A stretch of DNA of 64,000 nt from Pseudoscleropodium purum (Eukaryota; Streptophyta; Bryopsida; Hypnales; Brachytheciaceae), in NCBI GenBank assembly GCA_963969395.1, contig OZ017805.1:4464001-4528000 (forward strand), written 5' to 3'. The notes under the pieces were generated by a model. That model made no database searches and was not told the origin of the DNA. It saw nothing but the letters and a program-made list of their open reading frames with translations. Shown piece after piece: positions 19,835 to 33,499 of this stretch (position 1 is its first letter; each line of letters begins with the position of its first letter). Position numbers and translations under genes: made by a program.

Positions 19835-21003
19835 GATGTTCCGATTGCTGGACCAACTTCTTTAGATTCCGGACAAGTTAGAAAACTTCTGTCTCTTTTT
19901 GCCTTGCTGTGGCCAACTTGCCTTCTATCCAATTCACCCGAGATTGGAGGTCATCCTATTTCTTTTCCAAATTTCGGATTTACTCCTCCTTTCCATGTAG
20001 CACCTCAAGACCCAATCGTCGTTTGATTTCATCCAAAATCTTGTCCAATCCCACCTTCAACTCCTTAATAATGCCAATTAGAAGTTCCACCATGTTGTCA
20101 TGCAACTACTGAGCCTATTGCACCCATTGGATTTTGGCATCAAAGAAATCCGATCCTTCTTTCGCTACTGAAACTTAGTTGGACTCTCCCCTTTCCGGTG
20201 TTGGCAATTTTCCTCATGCAGCCAAATCGGTGGACTTCTTCCACTTCTTTCAGCACTCAGTAAGTTTTTCTTCTAGAAACTCTTCTTCCTTGGACTCCAA
20301 CTAATCCTTTTCCACCTCCTCTGTGAGTCCATATTGTAGAATTGTGGCCCCGGTGTTGTATGCAATCATATTTTGACCACTCAAAACCTCCTCATGGTGG
20401 TAGAGGTGGAACAAGTACAGGCTGATAGGGTTTTATTTTCTCCTTAGCACATGCTCAACCAACTTTGACACCACACCCACAATAATCCTACCCGAGTACA
20501 TAATCTATCCTCCATAGCTCCAAAGATGGTGTTAGCTACCATGATCGTAACCCGGGTAGGCAGGTAGGCTTTTCCGAATATAAGAGCAGAATTAGAAACT
20601 CCAACACCCACCTATGCCTATTGATCTTACAACCACTAATAGCATACCTCTCCTTTGCATTAGCCAAACTCCAAAACTTTCCGCTAACATACTTACCCAT
20701 GCGGAAGGCTAATCTAGATCCGCTTTTTTTGAACGAATACACCTCCGCCCAAACATCTTCCATCCAAGTTACAGGTTGATCCCTCATTGTCAACTTTTAT
20801 TGATTTGGAACCCCGAAGATGAGTTCTTGAATCATCTCCTCATTCTTGATGATCCACGGACTTTGAATCAATTTGACGCACCTGATACACATTAGATCCT
20901 ACTCTAATTACTTCCAGACGGCCAAGTCGGAAGGGATAATAGGATAGATCATCTGAGCTGTGATTGTAACTTTTCCAGGTTGCAGATTGCTACCTTCCGC
21001 CAT
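19835..21003 (-). pseudogene. Gag-like ORF of an older element, N-terminal part, split by the giant transposon
   Basis: The minus-strand frame starts at an ATG at 21003 and can be followed toward the insertion site at 19834, where it joins the frame at 7096-7903. The clearest block is 20536-20793 (85 codons, open), containing GKYVSGKFWSLANAKERY. Nearer the insertion it becomes a Gln/Lys/Leu coiled-coil-like segment interrupted by stops that fit lost glutamines. At least one frameshift exists between 20000 and 20500. I recognise no family with certainty. The repeat-like context and composition suggest a gag-type protein of a retroelement. Confidence 0.45.
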
Positions 21004-21800
21004 AGGATACCAATACAAGAAAACCTAATCCGACGCAAACAGCACCAACTTCACTTTTCTCTCCCTAGCACGATTGCTAACTCACCACTTTCTCATTCAA
21101 CTAGACGCACACAAACTTTTGAAAAACAAAGACGAAGAAAAATGAAGTGGCAATGGGCTTAAGTACTTGACGAGCGGTTGACAATTCCCAGAGGAGAATG
21201 GATAGGAAACCATTTCCATCACGGTACCTTACTTTCCCTAGACCGGAATTTTAGGCCGTAGGTTCCCTTCATCTGGAACTTTTCCGGATTTTAGATCCAT
21301 CTTGCATCCGCTCACATGACATCTATAATAGATCTAACAATCTAAAAACTAATTGTTCTAAAGTTATTTCTAATTGAACTGAATTCCCTATATTCTACCC
21401 AAAAATTAAAAAAAATTGAGTCTATCCTAATCCTATTCTAATCTATTTCTATATGTTTTGAGTTTATGTACTCCCACAACCAGCTTAGAAAAAGTAGGCC
21501 ACCATAGGCCAAAAGAAAGGACACAAAGTGACTAGTCATGGCACAAATGGCTTTGGGAACGATAGTGCCTCAACTCCATTTCCTTGCCCCAGTTGTTGAC
21601 TTCATCAATTTCTTCTTTTAGAATACGATTTGCCAAGTTTTTTTTCAAATTTGATCCACTTATAGGTGCAATGACAATATGGAGAAAATCAAAATTGAAA
21701 AAGGGAGATGTGTACAAATCAAAGAGGGTTTTAATTTACAAGGCCGATCTTGATATTAAAGAGAAATTGAGTACAAAAATTGTATTCAAAATTATAAAAA
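21004..21800. other. No gene seen
   Basis: This is the upstream flank of the gag-like frame. Small ORFs at 21532-21883 lack support. It could include the 5' untranslated region or a terminal repeat of the older element, but no repeat partner was identified. Confidence 0.4.
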
Positions 21801-22270
21801 AAAATACAAGTGTATTTGATGTGTACTTGAGGTATACCTCAAGCACACACAAAGCACATTTAGATTATTTCATCCTATATTAATGAAAATTTTAAAAACA
21901 TGTTTTGGAAAATTGTAAGAAAATTCTTTATATAAGTGTGCTTAAAGTGTGCTAGATGTCAACCTTAAGCACACTTCAAGTTGTCAAGCACACTTTACTT
22001 ATCTCATTCTACTTAATTAATAATTCAAAATAAAAATTGTATTCAAATTCTTTTGAAATTTAGCAAGTGTACTTGAAGTATACCTCAAGCACACTTCAAA
22101 CACACTTTTACTTTTCTCTTTGCTTCTAAATTAAAAAATAATAGCATATAACATTCAATTCAATTTTTTTTTTAACTACTTGAGGTGTGCTTGAAGTATA
22201 ACTCAAGCACGCTTGAAGCCCACTTTTACTTTTCTCATTCCATTTGAATTAAAAATAAATAAATTTTAAA
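21801..22270. repeat. Tandem repeat with GTGTGCTTGAAG palindromes, left block
   Basis: About four degenerate units of ~120-135 bp each contain inverted pairs such as GTGTGCTTGAAGT and ACTTCAAGCACAC, followed by TTTTACTTTTCTCATT-like sequence. A related block lies at 26460-26740, so the two may be the subterminal regions of one larger decayed transposon. Confidence 0.65.
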
Positions 22271-25200
22271 TTTAGTGAAACATTCTTTATGGGCCCCTAC
22301 AAAATATGCATATGCTCCAACCATTGGGAGCGTTGGTGTGCTCCTATAGGTTCCAAGGAGAACATGAGGGGAACACCAACTCATACTACCAAAGAAGTGT
22401 CGATCATCCCTAGAAATTTGAGAGGAGAATTGTGGATTTATTTGCCACAAATTTGTGTGACTTGAATCCACAACTCGTGGTGGGGTGGGGAATCTTGAGA
22501 ATGTCCCTGCAAGGACAATGAGGTTTTAGAAATTGTTGGATTGCGTGTAGATTTGGCTTTGCATAACAGGAATTTGCAACTTGTGGTGGAGTATCTTGAG
22601 AAAGTTGCTGTGAGGGAGATGAAATTTTAGGTTTTTGGGTGAATTACGCAACTCACCTTTCGCATTGTGTGGTACTGGTAATTTGAGACTTGTATGAGGC
22701 AATGATTGTACGAATGATGATTTTTCTTTCATTTCATGCGTTTAGAGATTGTTGAATGATTCTACTACTTGAAGATTGTATGGTTCATACTTTTAGAATC
22801 TTGATTTTTGATTCTTGACATCTCCATAAAACTCAATAATTCGGATGAATTTATACATCTATTTGTACTATTGTATTGAGTATTGCTACTTGATTTTACA
22901 AGGTTTACAACTTTTTTAGAAATCCTTAGAAAAGACATGGAAAAGATCAATTTTACAAAAGATATTAAATTATATGCTTAATAACTTTGAATTTACTTTC
23001 TTTAGATTCTTGTTTGTTGATTCTTGAATTTTGATAGCATGAAGTAAGTAATATTGTTGATAAGTTACTCACCTTTGATTCTTGTAGGTGTGACATACTT
23101 TTGCATCATAGGATGCATAGGATACAAAGTATGCATATACATATGTATTGTGCATATGCTTGTTTGTCTATTAGAAATTTTCCTATTCAAAGGGATTGTA
23201 TCACATCGCAATGAGTTACTCACATCTAGTTAGTTCTTGAGGTAGACTACTTTGTGAAGAGTGAAGTGTCTTCTAGCCTTGAAACAAGGTATGCTTCTAG
23301 CATGGCCATTGCCCATATCATTGGAAAGCTCAAAAAGGGTTCACTTCAAGACGTTGTTTGTGTGCCAATGTGGGTACAATAATCTTTACATTGGTGTTTA
23401 AAATTTGCATATTCATCCTTTGGCGTTGAGTAAATAAACACTTTTTTGAATAGTTAACTAATTGTAATTGGTTCTTAGGTCAAGTACAAGTGCTGCAGCT
23501 ACAACTTAGGCAAGTGTGCCTCTCACTTTCATTAATAAGTCAAAGAACAACCATAAGTATCTCATACTTTCATTAACAAGTTACTTAATCCTCCTATTGT
23601 AGTTTCTATGATGAACAAGTAATGTTGCACGTCGTCCTCCATTATGGTAAACTAACATGGTGGTATGGTCTCTTTTGCCAATTGGATATCGTTTTTGATG
23701 ATGCAGATACTATATAAGTAGACATTCTCTTTCAATCATTGAGTGTAAAGGAGACAAAGGCTGTCAATCCATATTAAAGGAGAAAGTAAGGTGTATTGGC
23801 CTCACTTTTGATCCTTCTTTTGTCCTCCAATGGATGACCATGTGTGTGAAGCTAATTTGTGCAAGAAATATAATTCTGTGTGCTTGAAAATTTTTCTATC
23901 TAGTATATTGTCAAAAAGTAGCCTTAGAGTTAAATTGAAAATTCTTTAGTGCAATTTTCATTTGAAGATTGTAATGTGGATTGAGCATTTCGTTTAGAAA
24001 TTGTAATGTAAGTTGAGCATTTCATTTAGGCAAGCTATAATGAAAGCAACCTAATAGATGGTTTCATCATTGATAAGAAACTATTCGTTGGCACATTGGA
24101 TGGAGTAGTGTCTGTTCTTATTCAACAAGTGCATACTTTTCAACTTCTATTTTAACAATTTTGAAAGATGCTTGATTGATTCATTGAAGGAATGAACTTG
24201 TTTGTGATATCTTGTGCAAATTGAAGGTTAATGCAACACCTGATTTACCTAAAAATTTCAGACCCAATGGAACTTATTGAATGCAAAAGACCAATATTTA
24301 CAAGAAAATTGGCTTGATGTGGTAGAGGAAATCGATGACATGTTTCTAGGTGATGCAGAGGTAGAATGCTAGTTTTCAAAGCCCATAATTTGTAAAAATT
24401 CCCAATCCTAGCAAGTCTTCACTTTAATTTCTTTTGGCTTTGGTCTAAGTTTTACCTCTGAGATTTTCTATAGTCATAAACCTCTTAAAGGGACCTTCTC
24501 CTTTATAAACTTAGATGTATTTTAATTTTGTATTGTAATCAGAATTGCAAAAAGAAATGCAATCTAGAAAAGTAAAATTTGATTTGTTCATTTTGACAAG
24601 TTTCTTCATTAATATGAAATGAATTTGTGTTTCTCGAAACAAAAAGGTTAGAATGTTGGAGAAAAGTTCTTCAATTTTTGTAAGTTGTTTTTGGAGATAA
24701 GAAAATTGAAGCATTATGCGTAGATTGGCACCGTCAATCCCTATAGGTGGAAGCTTGGTGGTGGTTGTGCATTGAAGATGTCGCATGTCCTATTCACTTC
24801 TACTTCTCAAAGTTTTATCTTATAATACAACTTGGTACCTAATGCTAAAGGCTTTGTATTATAGGTTCTTACACTCAAAAGAAGTGACTTGAAACCATCA
24901 AATGTGCTGCTAGATGAAAATCATCGCCTCAAGGTTGGTATTCTTTGATTGATTGTCTAGAGACTATGGTTGAATTTGAGCACTTGTGCACCAAAGCATC
25001 TTTTTTCCCAATTTCCAAGGTAATAGTTTGATTTTAGCTTTGAATGTAGTTTTAGGCAATTATGATTATTCTTTGGACACCATGATTATAAACTCATAAT
25101 TTCATTTGAATCAAGATTAAACTTCGAGGTTTTCTTTGGATAGCCTCTAATTGATCTGTTGCAGAATTTGACAATGGGATGCTTCATTATGCTAACTTAT

Positions 25201-26459
25201 ATCTACTCTCTCTAGATAGTTTAGTGACATTAAGATGTTGAATTTGTTGAAATTGATGGTGTTTGAATTTATAATTTGAGGTTTTTAATCAAGGTATGGA
25301 TTTTGCAAGGCTACTAGAGTGGTTGTTGATCAATGATTGTTACCTCTGAATTTCTAGCTGTTATACAATCACAATTTCAATCATATATGCTGTAATGATC
25401 TGCCATTAAATTCTTAAACTCTTGATAAACCCTATTGGATATAGTGAATTCTTCACTTTCATAGTTGTTTTTCATCTCTCACAATATATTGTGCTTTGCT
25501 TGCAACATCTTGTAGATAAAGAGTGTTGTTATTTCTCTAGACTATAGGTTTAACTGGACAAGTAACCAATTATAGTGGTTGGAGAGCTAAGTGAGCACCT
25601 TCTTGATTTAAAAAACCAAAACAAGGTTTGTAGTATAAATTTGTTGCTCATTTACACAACCATTCAGTATAGCTACATGCACATCTAGTAAAAGTTAAAA
25701 GCTTTTTTAATTTAATAAATGCTTCTAACTGGTGTGTGTGCAAAATTTTAGGATTACACTACCCTTGTCAATTGTTATAATCTGTGTTTTCAAAGCTAGC
25801 TAATCCTCATGAAATTTTTGCAATAGCAAAGTGTATCTTAAGGTGTGGAGTCAAACATATGTTTCAACGGCAAAGCAACTCAGATATAACATGAGAAACC
25901 TAGAGTCAAAGTAGCCCAAGCATCGAGACAATGTATACTCTTCAAAGAAGCAAGACATATTTAGTATAAGCAATGGAAAGAACTAATAAAAGCAATGGAC
26001 ATTAAATATTCAATGTCAATTTCATTATATTGATAATAGTCCTTTGAAATAGCACAATTGACCACCAAGCACGAAAGGATCAAAAGTTGAAATGATTTAG
26101 GGACCTAAAAGGGATGAAGGCTAGGGTGGGAATATATCTTGATTTCATAGTGCACAATGTTGTAAATGAAATTTAGAAATCATGATTAAATCTAGAAAAT
26201 TTCAAATTTTGAGGTTTTCACTATGTCAAAATGGTGCATGGAATACTACCAATTTTACAAAATTGATGTTATTTGTTATGAATAGTCTAAGATAGTGTGC
26301 ATTGTTACACTTATATAGTTATTTTCAATCTTTTAAAGATAATAAAGATAAAAAGTATTTATTAAAAAAATAAACTTTGTAATAGATTCAATTTTCTTCA
26401 ATATATGTTTTTGTAGGTGATTCTTAAGGGCCCACATGTCTTGTTTCAAAATTAAAAAA
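22271..26459. other. Gene-less interior between two related tandem repeat blocks
   Basis: About 4.2 kb of AT-rich DNA with no recognisable coding domain on either strand and only ORFs under 95 codons. The flanking repeat blocks suggest the interior of a heavily decayed element, but no transposase motif can be seen. Confidence 0.4.
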
Positions 26460-26740
26460 ACAAAACAAAGTGTAGTTGAGGTCTGCTTTAGGTTCATCTA
26501 AAGCATACTTCAAGTGTTCTTTTACTTTTTTCATTTCATAAAATCCTAAAAATAAATAAATTTTAAGTTTAGTGACACATTCTATTCAAATTTTTTTTTA
26601 AAGTATGCTTGAGGTATGCTTGAAGAAACCTCAAGCACACTTCAAGAACATTTAGAAAAAATTTGAATAGAATGGTTCACCCTATTTTTTTTTAAATTTA
26701 CATACAATATTAAAAGTAAAAGTGTGCTTGAGTTGATGGT
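26460..26740. repeat. Tandem repeat with GTGTGCTTGAAG palindromes, right block
   Basis: It contains TATGCTTGAGGTATGCTTG and CCTCAAGCACACTTCAAG units. It also has a segment AATAAATAAATTTTAAGTTT that matches one near 22252 in the left block, in the same orientation. Confidence 0.6.
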
Positions 26741-27074
26741 CATGACATTCTTCTCATATATTTTACCATGTTAAAACTACACAATCAATGGAAAGCTCAA
26801 TAAATTGTCTTTGGCCCAATGTATGCATTGAATTATGACAATTGACTTTCCATTAGCTTTGTAGATGTATGCTCATTTGAACTTAGTCATTTTATAGCAT
26901 CTCATGTTGCCACTGGAATCAATATGGGATATGTTGCATGCAACAATGCTAGTACGTGAGCGTAGAGTGCTAATGAGTGCTGAAAATGGGGAAGACCAAT
27001 GCTCCAGGGTTCCTATTCATATGTTCCATAATGATTGGCATTCTGGAACATGCCACTATAATACCATTCAGACC

Positions 27075-27395
27075 CTAAAGCCTTAAGCTTAGCCTTAATG
27101 AGAAATTACATCCAGTCTCAACTTGACCCTTCATTTTTTTTTCTTTATATTTTTGGACATCACCATAGGCACCACTTCACTTTTCTATTTTCTTTTGGAG
27201 CTAAGGTTTCTTGGAAACCTTAGACTCAATGAAAAATGACTCTTGCTCTCAACTTAACCTCTTAGTTCTTTTTCTATATTTTTTAGGACAACATTGTCAT
27301 CACCACCACACTTCCCCATTTTTTTTGGAGCTAAGGTTACCCTAAAACCTTAGCCTATATAAGAAATGACTCCTGGTCTCACCATGTGGTTGATT
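27075..27395. repeat. Three-copy ~130-bp degenerate tandem repeat
   Basis: Each unit combines AACCTTAG, a phrase like AATGACTC with TCTCAACTT, a T-rich run, and ACCACT with GGAGCTAAGGTT. No coding role is apparent. Confidence 0.6.
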
Positions 27396-27686
27396 CTTTC
27401 TACCACAAAGAATTCAAACACCTCATAAAATATTTACTAACCCACGGTCATAGGATACATGATTTTAGGTTCCAAATTTACCATTAATAGCAAAAAAAAT
27501 TCAATATTATGAAATTTTTCAACAAAAAAATGGGGAATATTTTTTTTAGGCTCTAAGCTCACAAGCTCATGGCTCCAAGCTCACAAGCTAGCGTTGCTAG
27601 CAACTACTTGGTGCAATTAGAGATGAATTCTACTGTTTTTTATTTTTTAATGAAAGCTGTTGATGTGGCACTACAAGTTTTCATAC

Positions 27687-28190
<504 letters not shown>

Positions 28191-29832
28191 TTTTCCTATA
28201 ATTGTATAATAGGGTGCGGAAAACTGAATCCTTAATGGCCCTCTACATGGCTCAGATTTTTTCTAATGAGTGGATGTAGAAGAAGGCAGGGGAATTAAAA
28301 TTTTGATATTCTTCAAAGTCCATGAGAAATGTCAAATTTTTTTGGAAAATATGCATGACAATAATTAGCCTTCTATTTTTGGAGGCATGTCTTTACTAAA
28401 TTTGGATCATAAATACTAAATATCCTACGAAAATCTCACGAATAAGTCTTAGTTTGTAATAGTTTCTCTATTAGTGCATGTGGTTGACATTTTTGCAAGT
28501 GCCTAATTTTCAAATTACGAAGCTCAAATATACTCCCTATTTGGGATTTTCTTACAAAGTTTTTAAGTTGGCTATATTGCAAGTGCCTTGGTGTCAATTG
28601 AGGGAGTCAAAATACTGCCTTTATTTTAGGAGATTACGGCAAACTCTTTGCTTGATCATTGTGCAAGTGCCTTGTTGCAAAATTACAAAGCCACATTGTA
28701 TATTCTATTAGTAAGTTTCCTTCCAATTCATTGGTGGTTGTGTAGGGATTACTATTTAGCATTTAGAGTATTCAGGGTAATTATTTGCAAGGTTTAGGAT
28801 TCACTATTTATGCCATATTTAACTACTTTTGGACAATTGATAGTCCAAAATTAAAAAGGCAATGAAATCTGTAATAGATTTAGGGTTATTTTGAGATTTT
28901 TCCAAATAAAAACGAGTTGTATGCATCAAATTTTGCATCTATCAGTAATTGGGGGAGTGCTTCATGTACTCAGAAATGAAAGAAATCATATAGTTATTGT
29001 TCTAGAGTTCATTGTCCTACAATTTAGATGATTGTATTGGGAGAGTTGTGGACTAAGTTTCCTCAATTTTGGCATCCAATTTACAACAAAATTGACATCT
29101 TAGAACCTATCGAGAGGTCCCTTAATGACAACCATATGAAGCATAGATGACTTCCATCTCCCTTATTAATCCCTTGTTAAGTGATGTGTTTAGGATTATT
29201 GCATTGGCTTCATTGGCAATTATGGTGTCAAAGTGATACAATTACAATATTGATTCATTGTGAAAAAATAGAAATGCATATTATGACTAATCTTATTACA
29301 TGTATAATCTGAACATTGTATTTTAGTTTTAATACAAATATGAACCAATTCCATAATTTCAACACATAAGAGAAAAAACAGCCTGGAGTGAAAATGGTAC
29401 TACTTCTTTGGATTCGTTTTCCTAGACAAGTTGGCTACATGCTTGAAAAAATTTAGATCATTTGAAATCGCACAATATACAGGACAAAAATAGTTTGTAG
29501 ATAGAAGTAAAAAATGATTCAAAAAATTAAAGAATTAAGAATGTAATTAGATAATTGAAAAATGCCAATTCCAATGGTTGTAATATAATGTAGTATTAAA
29601 TAATCTATATCATATGCTTTTATTTTAATTTTATAATATAAAAAATTGAATTAAATAAAGGACTTGAAAGCTTATTTTAGAATAGGAAATCTTTGACTGC
29701 TCAAAAACTAGAACACTTCATACCTTCCATCTCATTTATCAAAATAGAATGATTCAAAGGTTTCTACTTATATGTAAATCTAGAAAACCAATTTCAAATT
29801 CTTATTTTTAAAAAATAATTATAGATTACATT
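28191..29832. other. No gene seen
   Basis: AT-rich DNA with only one ORF of 77 codons and no domain. The phrase GCAAGTGCC recurs near 28495, 28580 and 28665 in about 85-bp units, suggesting a degenerate three-copy tandem repeat. Confidence 0.45.
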
Positions 29833-30240
29833 GGCCTCTATTTCAATTTTGATCAAATCCGTACAAGCTCAAAAATGGTGTTTTGCATGAAAATTGTCTT
29901 AACCTGTCAATGTCCAATAAATAATTTAAAACTTGAGTTTTCAATGATTTCTCCACATTAATATTACTTTGTACATGGATGTGTTTCAATATTTTAATTT
30001 GAGTTTTACCAAAATAAAGATTATTTCGTCTATTATGCATAGAAATTAATGGTGGAAATTTTTTTTATCATCATACTTTTTGAAATTTTTACTCTTTTTT
30101 TTTAGATCAATTTTATAGGCTAAGAATATAGCTTTGGAGACCCACAAATGACAAGAAAATGAAAAATGATTTTGCTATAGGCTAATATAATCTATAATTA
30201 TTGAGCTTGTACAAAATTGATCAAAAATGAAATAGAGGCC
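29833..30240. repeat. Fold-back element with 38-bp inverted arms
   Basis: Arms at 29833-29870 and 30203-30240 match at about 33 of 38 positions in inverted orientation. The left arm begins GGCCTCTATTTCA and the right arm ends AAATAGAGGCC. A third copy of the GGCCTCTATTTCAATT tip lies at about 30273. This is compatible with a small non-autonomous DNA element of about 410 bp. No clear duplication was found at its edges. Confidence 0.55.
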
Positions 30241-30544
30241 TAATTATTATTTTAATTTTATGAACATGTTGGCCTCTATTTCAATTAGTAAGATGTATCA
30301 ATTTGATCTAATTGTAATTATAGAAATTCAAACCACATATATTAAAAATAACATACAAAAACAAAACAAGAATATTATATTTATGGATTGAAAGATTATA
30401 ATGCTTGATCATAAAGATATAAAAAAGGTGAAAGTAATATGAAGTCGCTCAATTCTCCTTTATCATGTCAAAATTATGAAAATAAATTACCTCCAAAACA
30501 TGAAGTTACAAGTTATAATTTATAAGTAGACTTTAAAAAATAGA

Positions 30545-30760
30545 GGCGATTCGTACCTATAATTGCCCAAAGACTGGCGGTTGCTCCATCCAAGACCCTT
30601 AGTTGCCTTGTCCAAGACCCGCAATCACCTCCAAGTTGCACATGCCTTCACTTGCATGCGCCCCCAAGGCAACTATGGATAATTAAGGAGTCCTACCTAC
30701 CAAAGGTTGCCACTTTTGGCCTTGCACATCGACTTTCATCTACCTTAACATTATGTTTAA
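30545..30760. repeat. Degenerate GGCGAT/TTGCC repeat block
   Basis: Short units such as AAGACCCGCAATCACC and AAGACCCTTAGTTGCC are recognisable as reverse-oriented relatives of the GGCGACTATGGGT units at 38.9-39.3 kb. Confidence 0.4.
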
Positions 30761-31074
30761 TATTTTGGGAGTTTTCTAGGAAAATGGGAGTTTAGGATAT
30801 TCCTCTAAAGCATGGATTTGAAAGAATTCTTTATTAATAATTACCTAAAAGCGATGCAACTACAAAAAAGCTACATATTTAAATGCAAAATACAAGAATT
30901 GTAAGCAATAAATCCAAAAATCTTTTTAGAAAATTTCCAATATACATCCAATATACATGTATTGGATGTATACACTAAATCCTATTAGTAGTGTAATGCT
31001 CAAAGATTGTGCAGAAGGCATCACCACTATTATAGGTGGATTGCATAGAAGGAAGTGCTACAACATCTAAAGAA

Positions 31075-31605
31075 TGAAGCCTTGGTGATAATAAGGTCTT
31101 CAAACCACCTGCGTCAATAGAAGAGACTAAAATAGGAAAAAGAACAAGAATGTAAACATTGAATAATCTAACTCTGCCTCCTTCTTGAGAAGTACTCTCA
31201 CACACCACAATGTACAAAGAGCAATGTATGAGTGCACTTCTCAAAGAAGAGGCAAGAATTTGACTATACAATTTTTGCATTGTTGTTCCATTCGTGTTTT
31301 GTCTTCGCTATTGACTGAAGCAGTTTTAAGACCTTGTTGGCACCTCTATGATAATAAGGTCTTCAAACCACCTAGGCCAACAATGGAGGGAGAATTAGGG
31401 GAACATAAGTACAAAATTTATAGAATCCACCTCTGCCTCTTCTTCGAGAAATACTCTCACACACTACAATGTGCAAAGAGCAATGTATAAATGTACTTCT
31501 CAAGGAAGAGGTCAAAGTTGAGTTCTACAAATTTGGTACTTATTATCCCCTAATTCTCTCTCCATAATTGACCTAGGTGTTTTGAAGACCTTATTATCAC
31601 CTTCA
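31075..31605. repeat. Tandem and inverted repeat cluster
   Basis: Two units of roughly 265 bp (from about 31080 and about 31346) share GATAATAAGGTCTTCAAACC and a downstream GTACTCTCACACACCACAA-like segment that is itself a hairpin with ACTTCTC arms. A third, inverted copy of the first phrase lies at 31567-31600, so 31347-31600 can fold back on itself. No coding frame is supported. Confidence 0.6.
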
Positions 31606-33491
31606 CTTTGTGGACATCGTGGTTTTTTCATTCCAACGTCCTACTCACAATGGTGTGGATGCCTACAACACTTTCTCTATACAAACACAAAGGACACTAT
31701 GGTCTTTTCATTCCAACATTCTATTTATCATTCCAAATGTTTGAGTGTATTTCATAATCTATTCTATTTCATTATTGACTAGAAGGAAAAAACAAGGACT
31801 ATCCCATGGCTCTAAACACCAGAAAGAAATCTGTGGTTTAATTGACAAAAATTTGACACATTTCTATCAACTCCTTTGTCAATTCAGAAGGGCTGATTTG
31901 AACAAGTAGTTGACAGAGATTAGTCAACTTCTTGTCAATTTGGATAAAAGAAAGTTCATGACTTTGCCTTATAGTTGATAGAATGCTATCAGTATTTTGT
32001 TAAGAACTTGTCAATCATAAAAAATGCATGCCTTCACCTTTGTGGATTCTTTAAGTCCATCAACAATTCCGACTTGCATTCTTCTAAAAATTCAAATATA
32101 TCTAATTATAACTGAAGTTCAATTTTTGGCATTCATTGTTGCCATTTTCTTTCACTAGAAGAAACCCACGTCTAAGTTGATGGATTTTTCTAGACATTCA
32201 ATGTAACTAATCGTGTCTTTATGTCAATAAGTACGTCCACCATAACATAAAGATGTTATAGTAGATGTAGTTGTTGACATAAAATATAGCTTGTTACATT
32301 AGATAGAGTTGCTAAAGTATGAGTAGGGAGCAATGAGCATTGAACGTTGAGCATTAAACATTTTTAGAAGAACTTTTAAAAACTTCTAGTTTTTAACTAT
32401 AAAATGCCTAGATTCGTGGTTTAAGATAAAAATGTATGGCTATAAAATCTCTAAAGAAAATGAATGGAGATGAAAGGAAATGAATGAAGTTGGATGATTG
32501 TTTTTTGTAGTTGACTATGTTGGATGAAATACATTTGTTGTTCATGGCATTGGATGAAAAGAATTTAGATGATTGTTGGATGGGACTAGAAAATCAATTG
32601 TTTAGGATATGGGTCAATTACCAAGAACCTTACATCCAAGGTTCTAGGTGACTTTTTGGAAACTAGGAACCTGTTTTTATAACGTAATATGAAACCATTT
32701 AAGGAAAGGTACCATTCTGTAATTTCTTTGAAGCATTATTGAGGCTTGCAAATTTATTTCTATACTAATGCCAACATTTACAAGTTCTAATTACATGTTT
32801 AATTCCATCTAAAGGAAGCATCATGTTGCTAATTGAAAGAAATAGATTCAATCCACAAAATTCTAATAAATGAACTCTTGAAGACTTGAATGAAGTTGTC
32901 TTCTAGAAAGAATGTCCTTTAGAAAGAAGATGACCTTTACCACCACATTAAAGATCACAAGAATGCAAGATAATTCAAGAATATGATAAGGTGCAAGAAT
33001 ATAGTGACCCTTTTAGTCTCACTACATGATATTAAAAAAATCAAGTAACAACAATAGTATTTAGAACAAGATCAATTTGACCCAATACCACATATGGGAG
33101 AACAATAATTACTAGCTTTACTATCATCATTGCATGTAACCTTTGCTATCTCAACATTAGCTTTAAGGTCTAAAAACTTCTTGATAACAATATTGTATGA
33201 ACATTGTTTGACAACAAAAATAGGTGATGGAGCCTTTGCCATAGTTGTCACTAGAGTTTGGATGTAACATGGCAAACTCTTAGGACTAAGAAAAGGTGAG
33301 AATATAAGATGTCGAAGAGGATTGTGATCACAAGGTGTAATAATTGAAAAATTAGAAAATTAGAATAAATTTTGAGATATTGCACGATAAAAATAAATAA
33401 AGACATGCACAAAAAGAACAACCAACTTACTTACAGCAACGTCTCTTTTGGGACCTTACAAAAGGCCTTACAATGTCATCGTCAGTAGAAT
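31606..33491. other. No gene seen
   Basis: AT-rich DNA. A minus-strand ORF at 33072-33275 (67 codons) has no recognisable domain and is not supported by neighbours. Confidence 0.4.
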
Positions 33492-33499
33492 CATCAACC
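33492..33499. repeat. Left 8-bp target-site duplication of the miniature element
   Basis: CATCAACC directly precedes the CAGGG terminus and is repeated exactly at 33824-33831. Confidence 0.93.
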
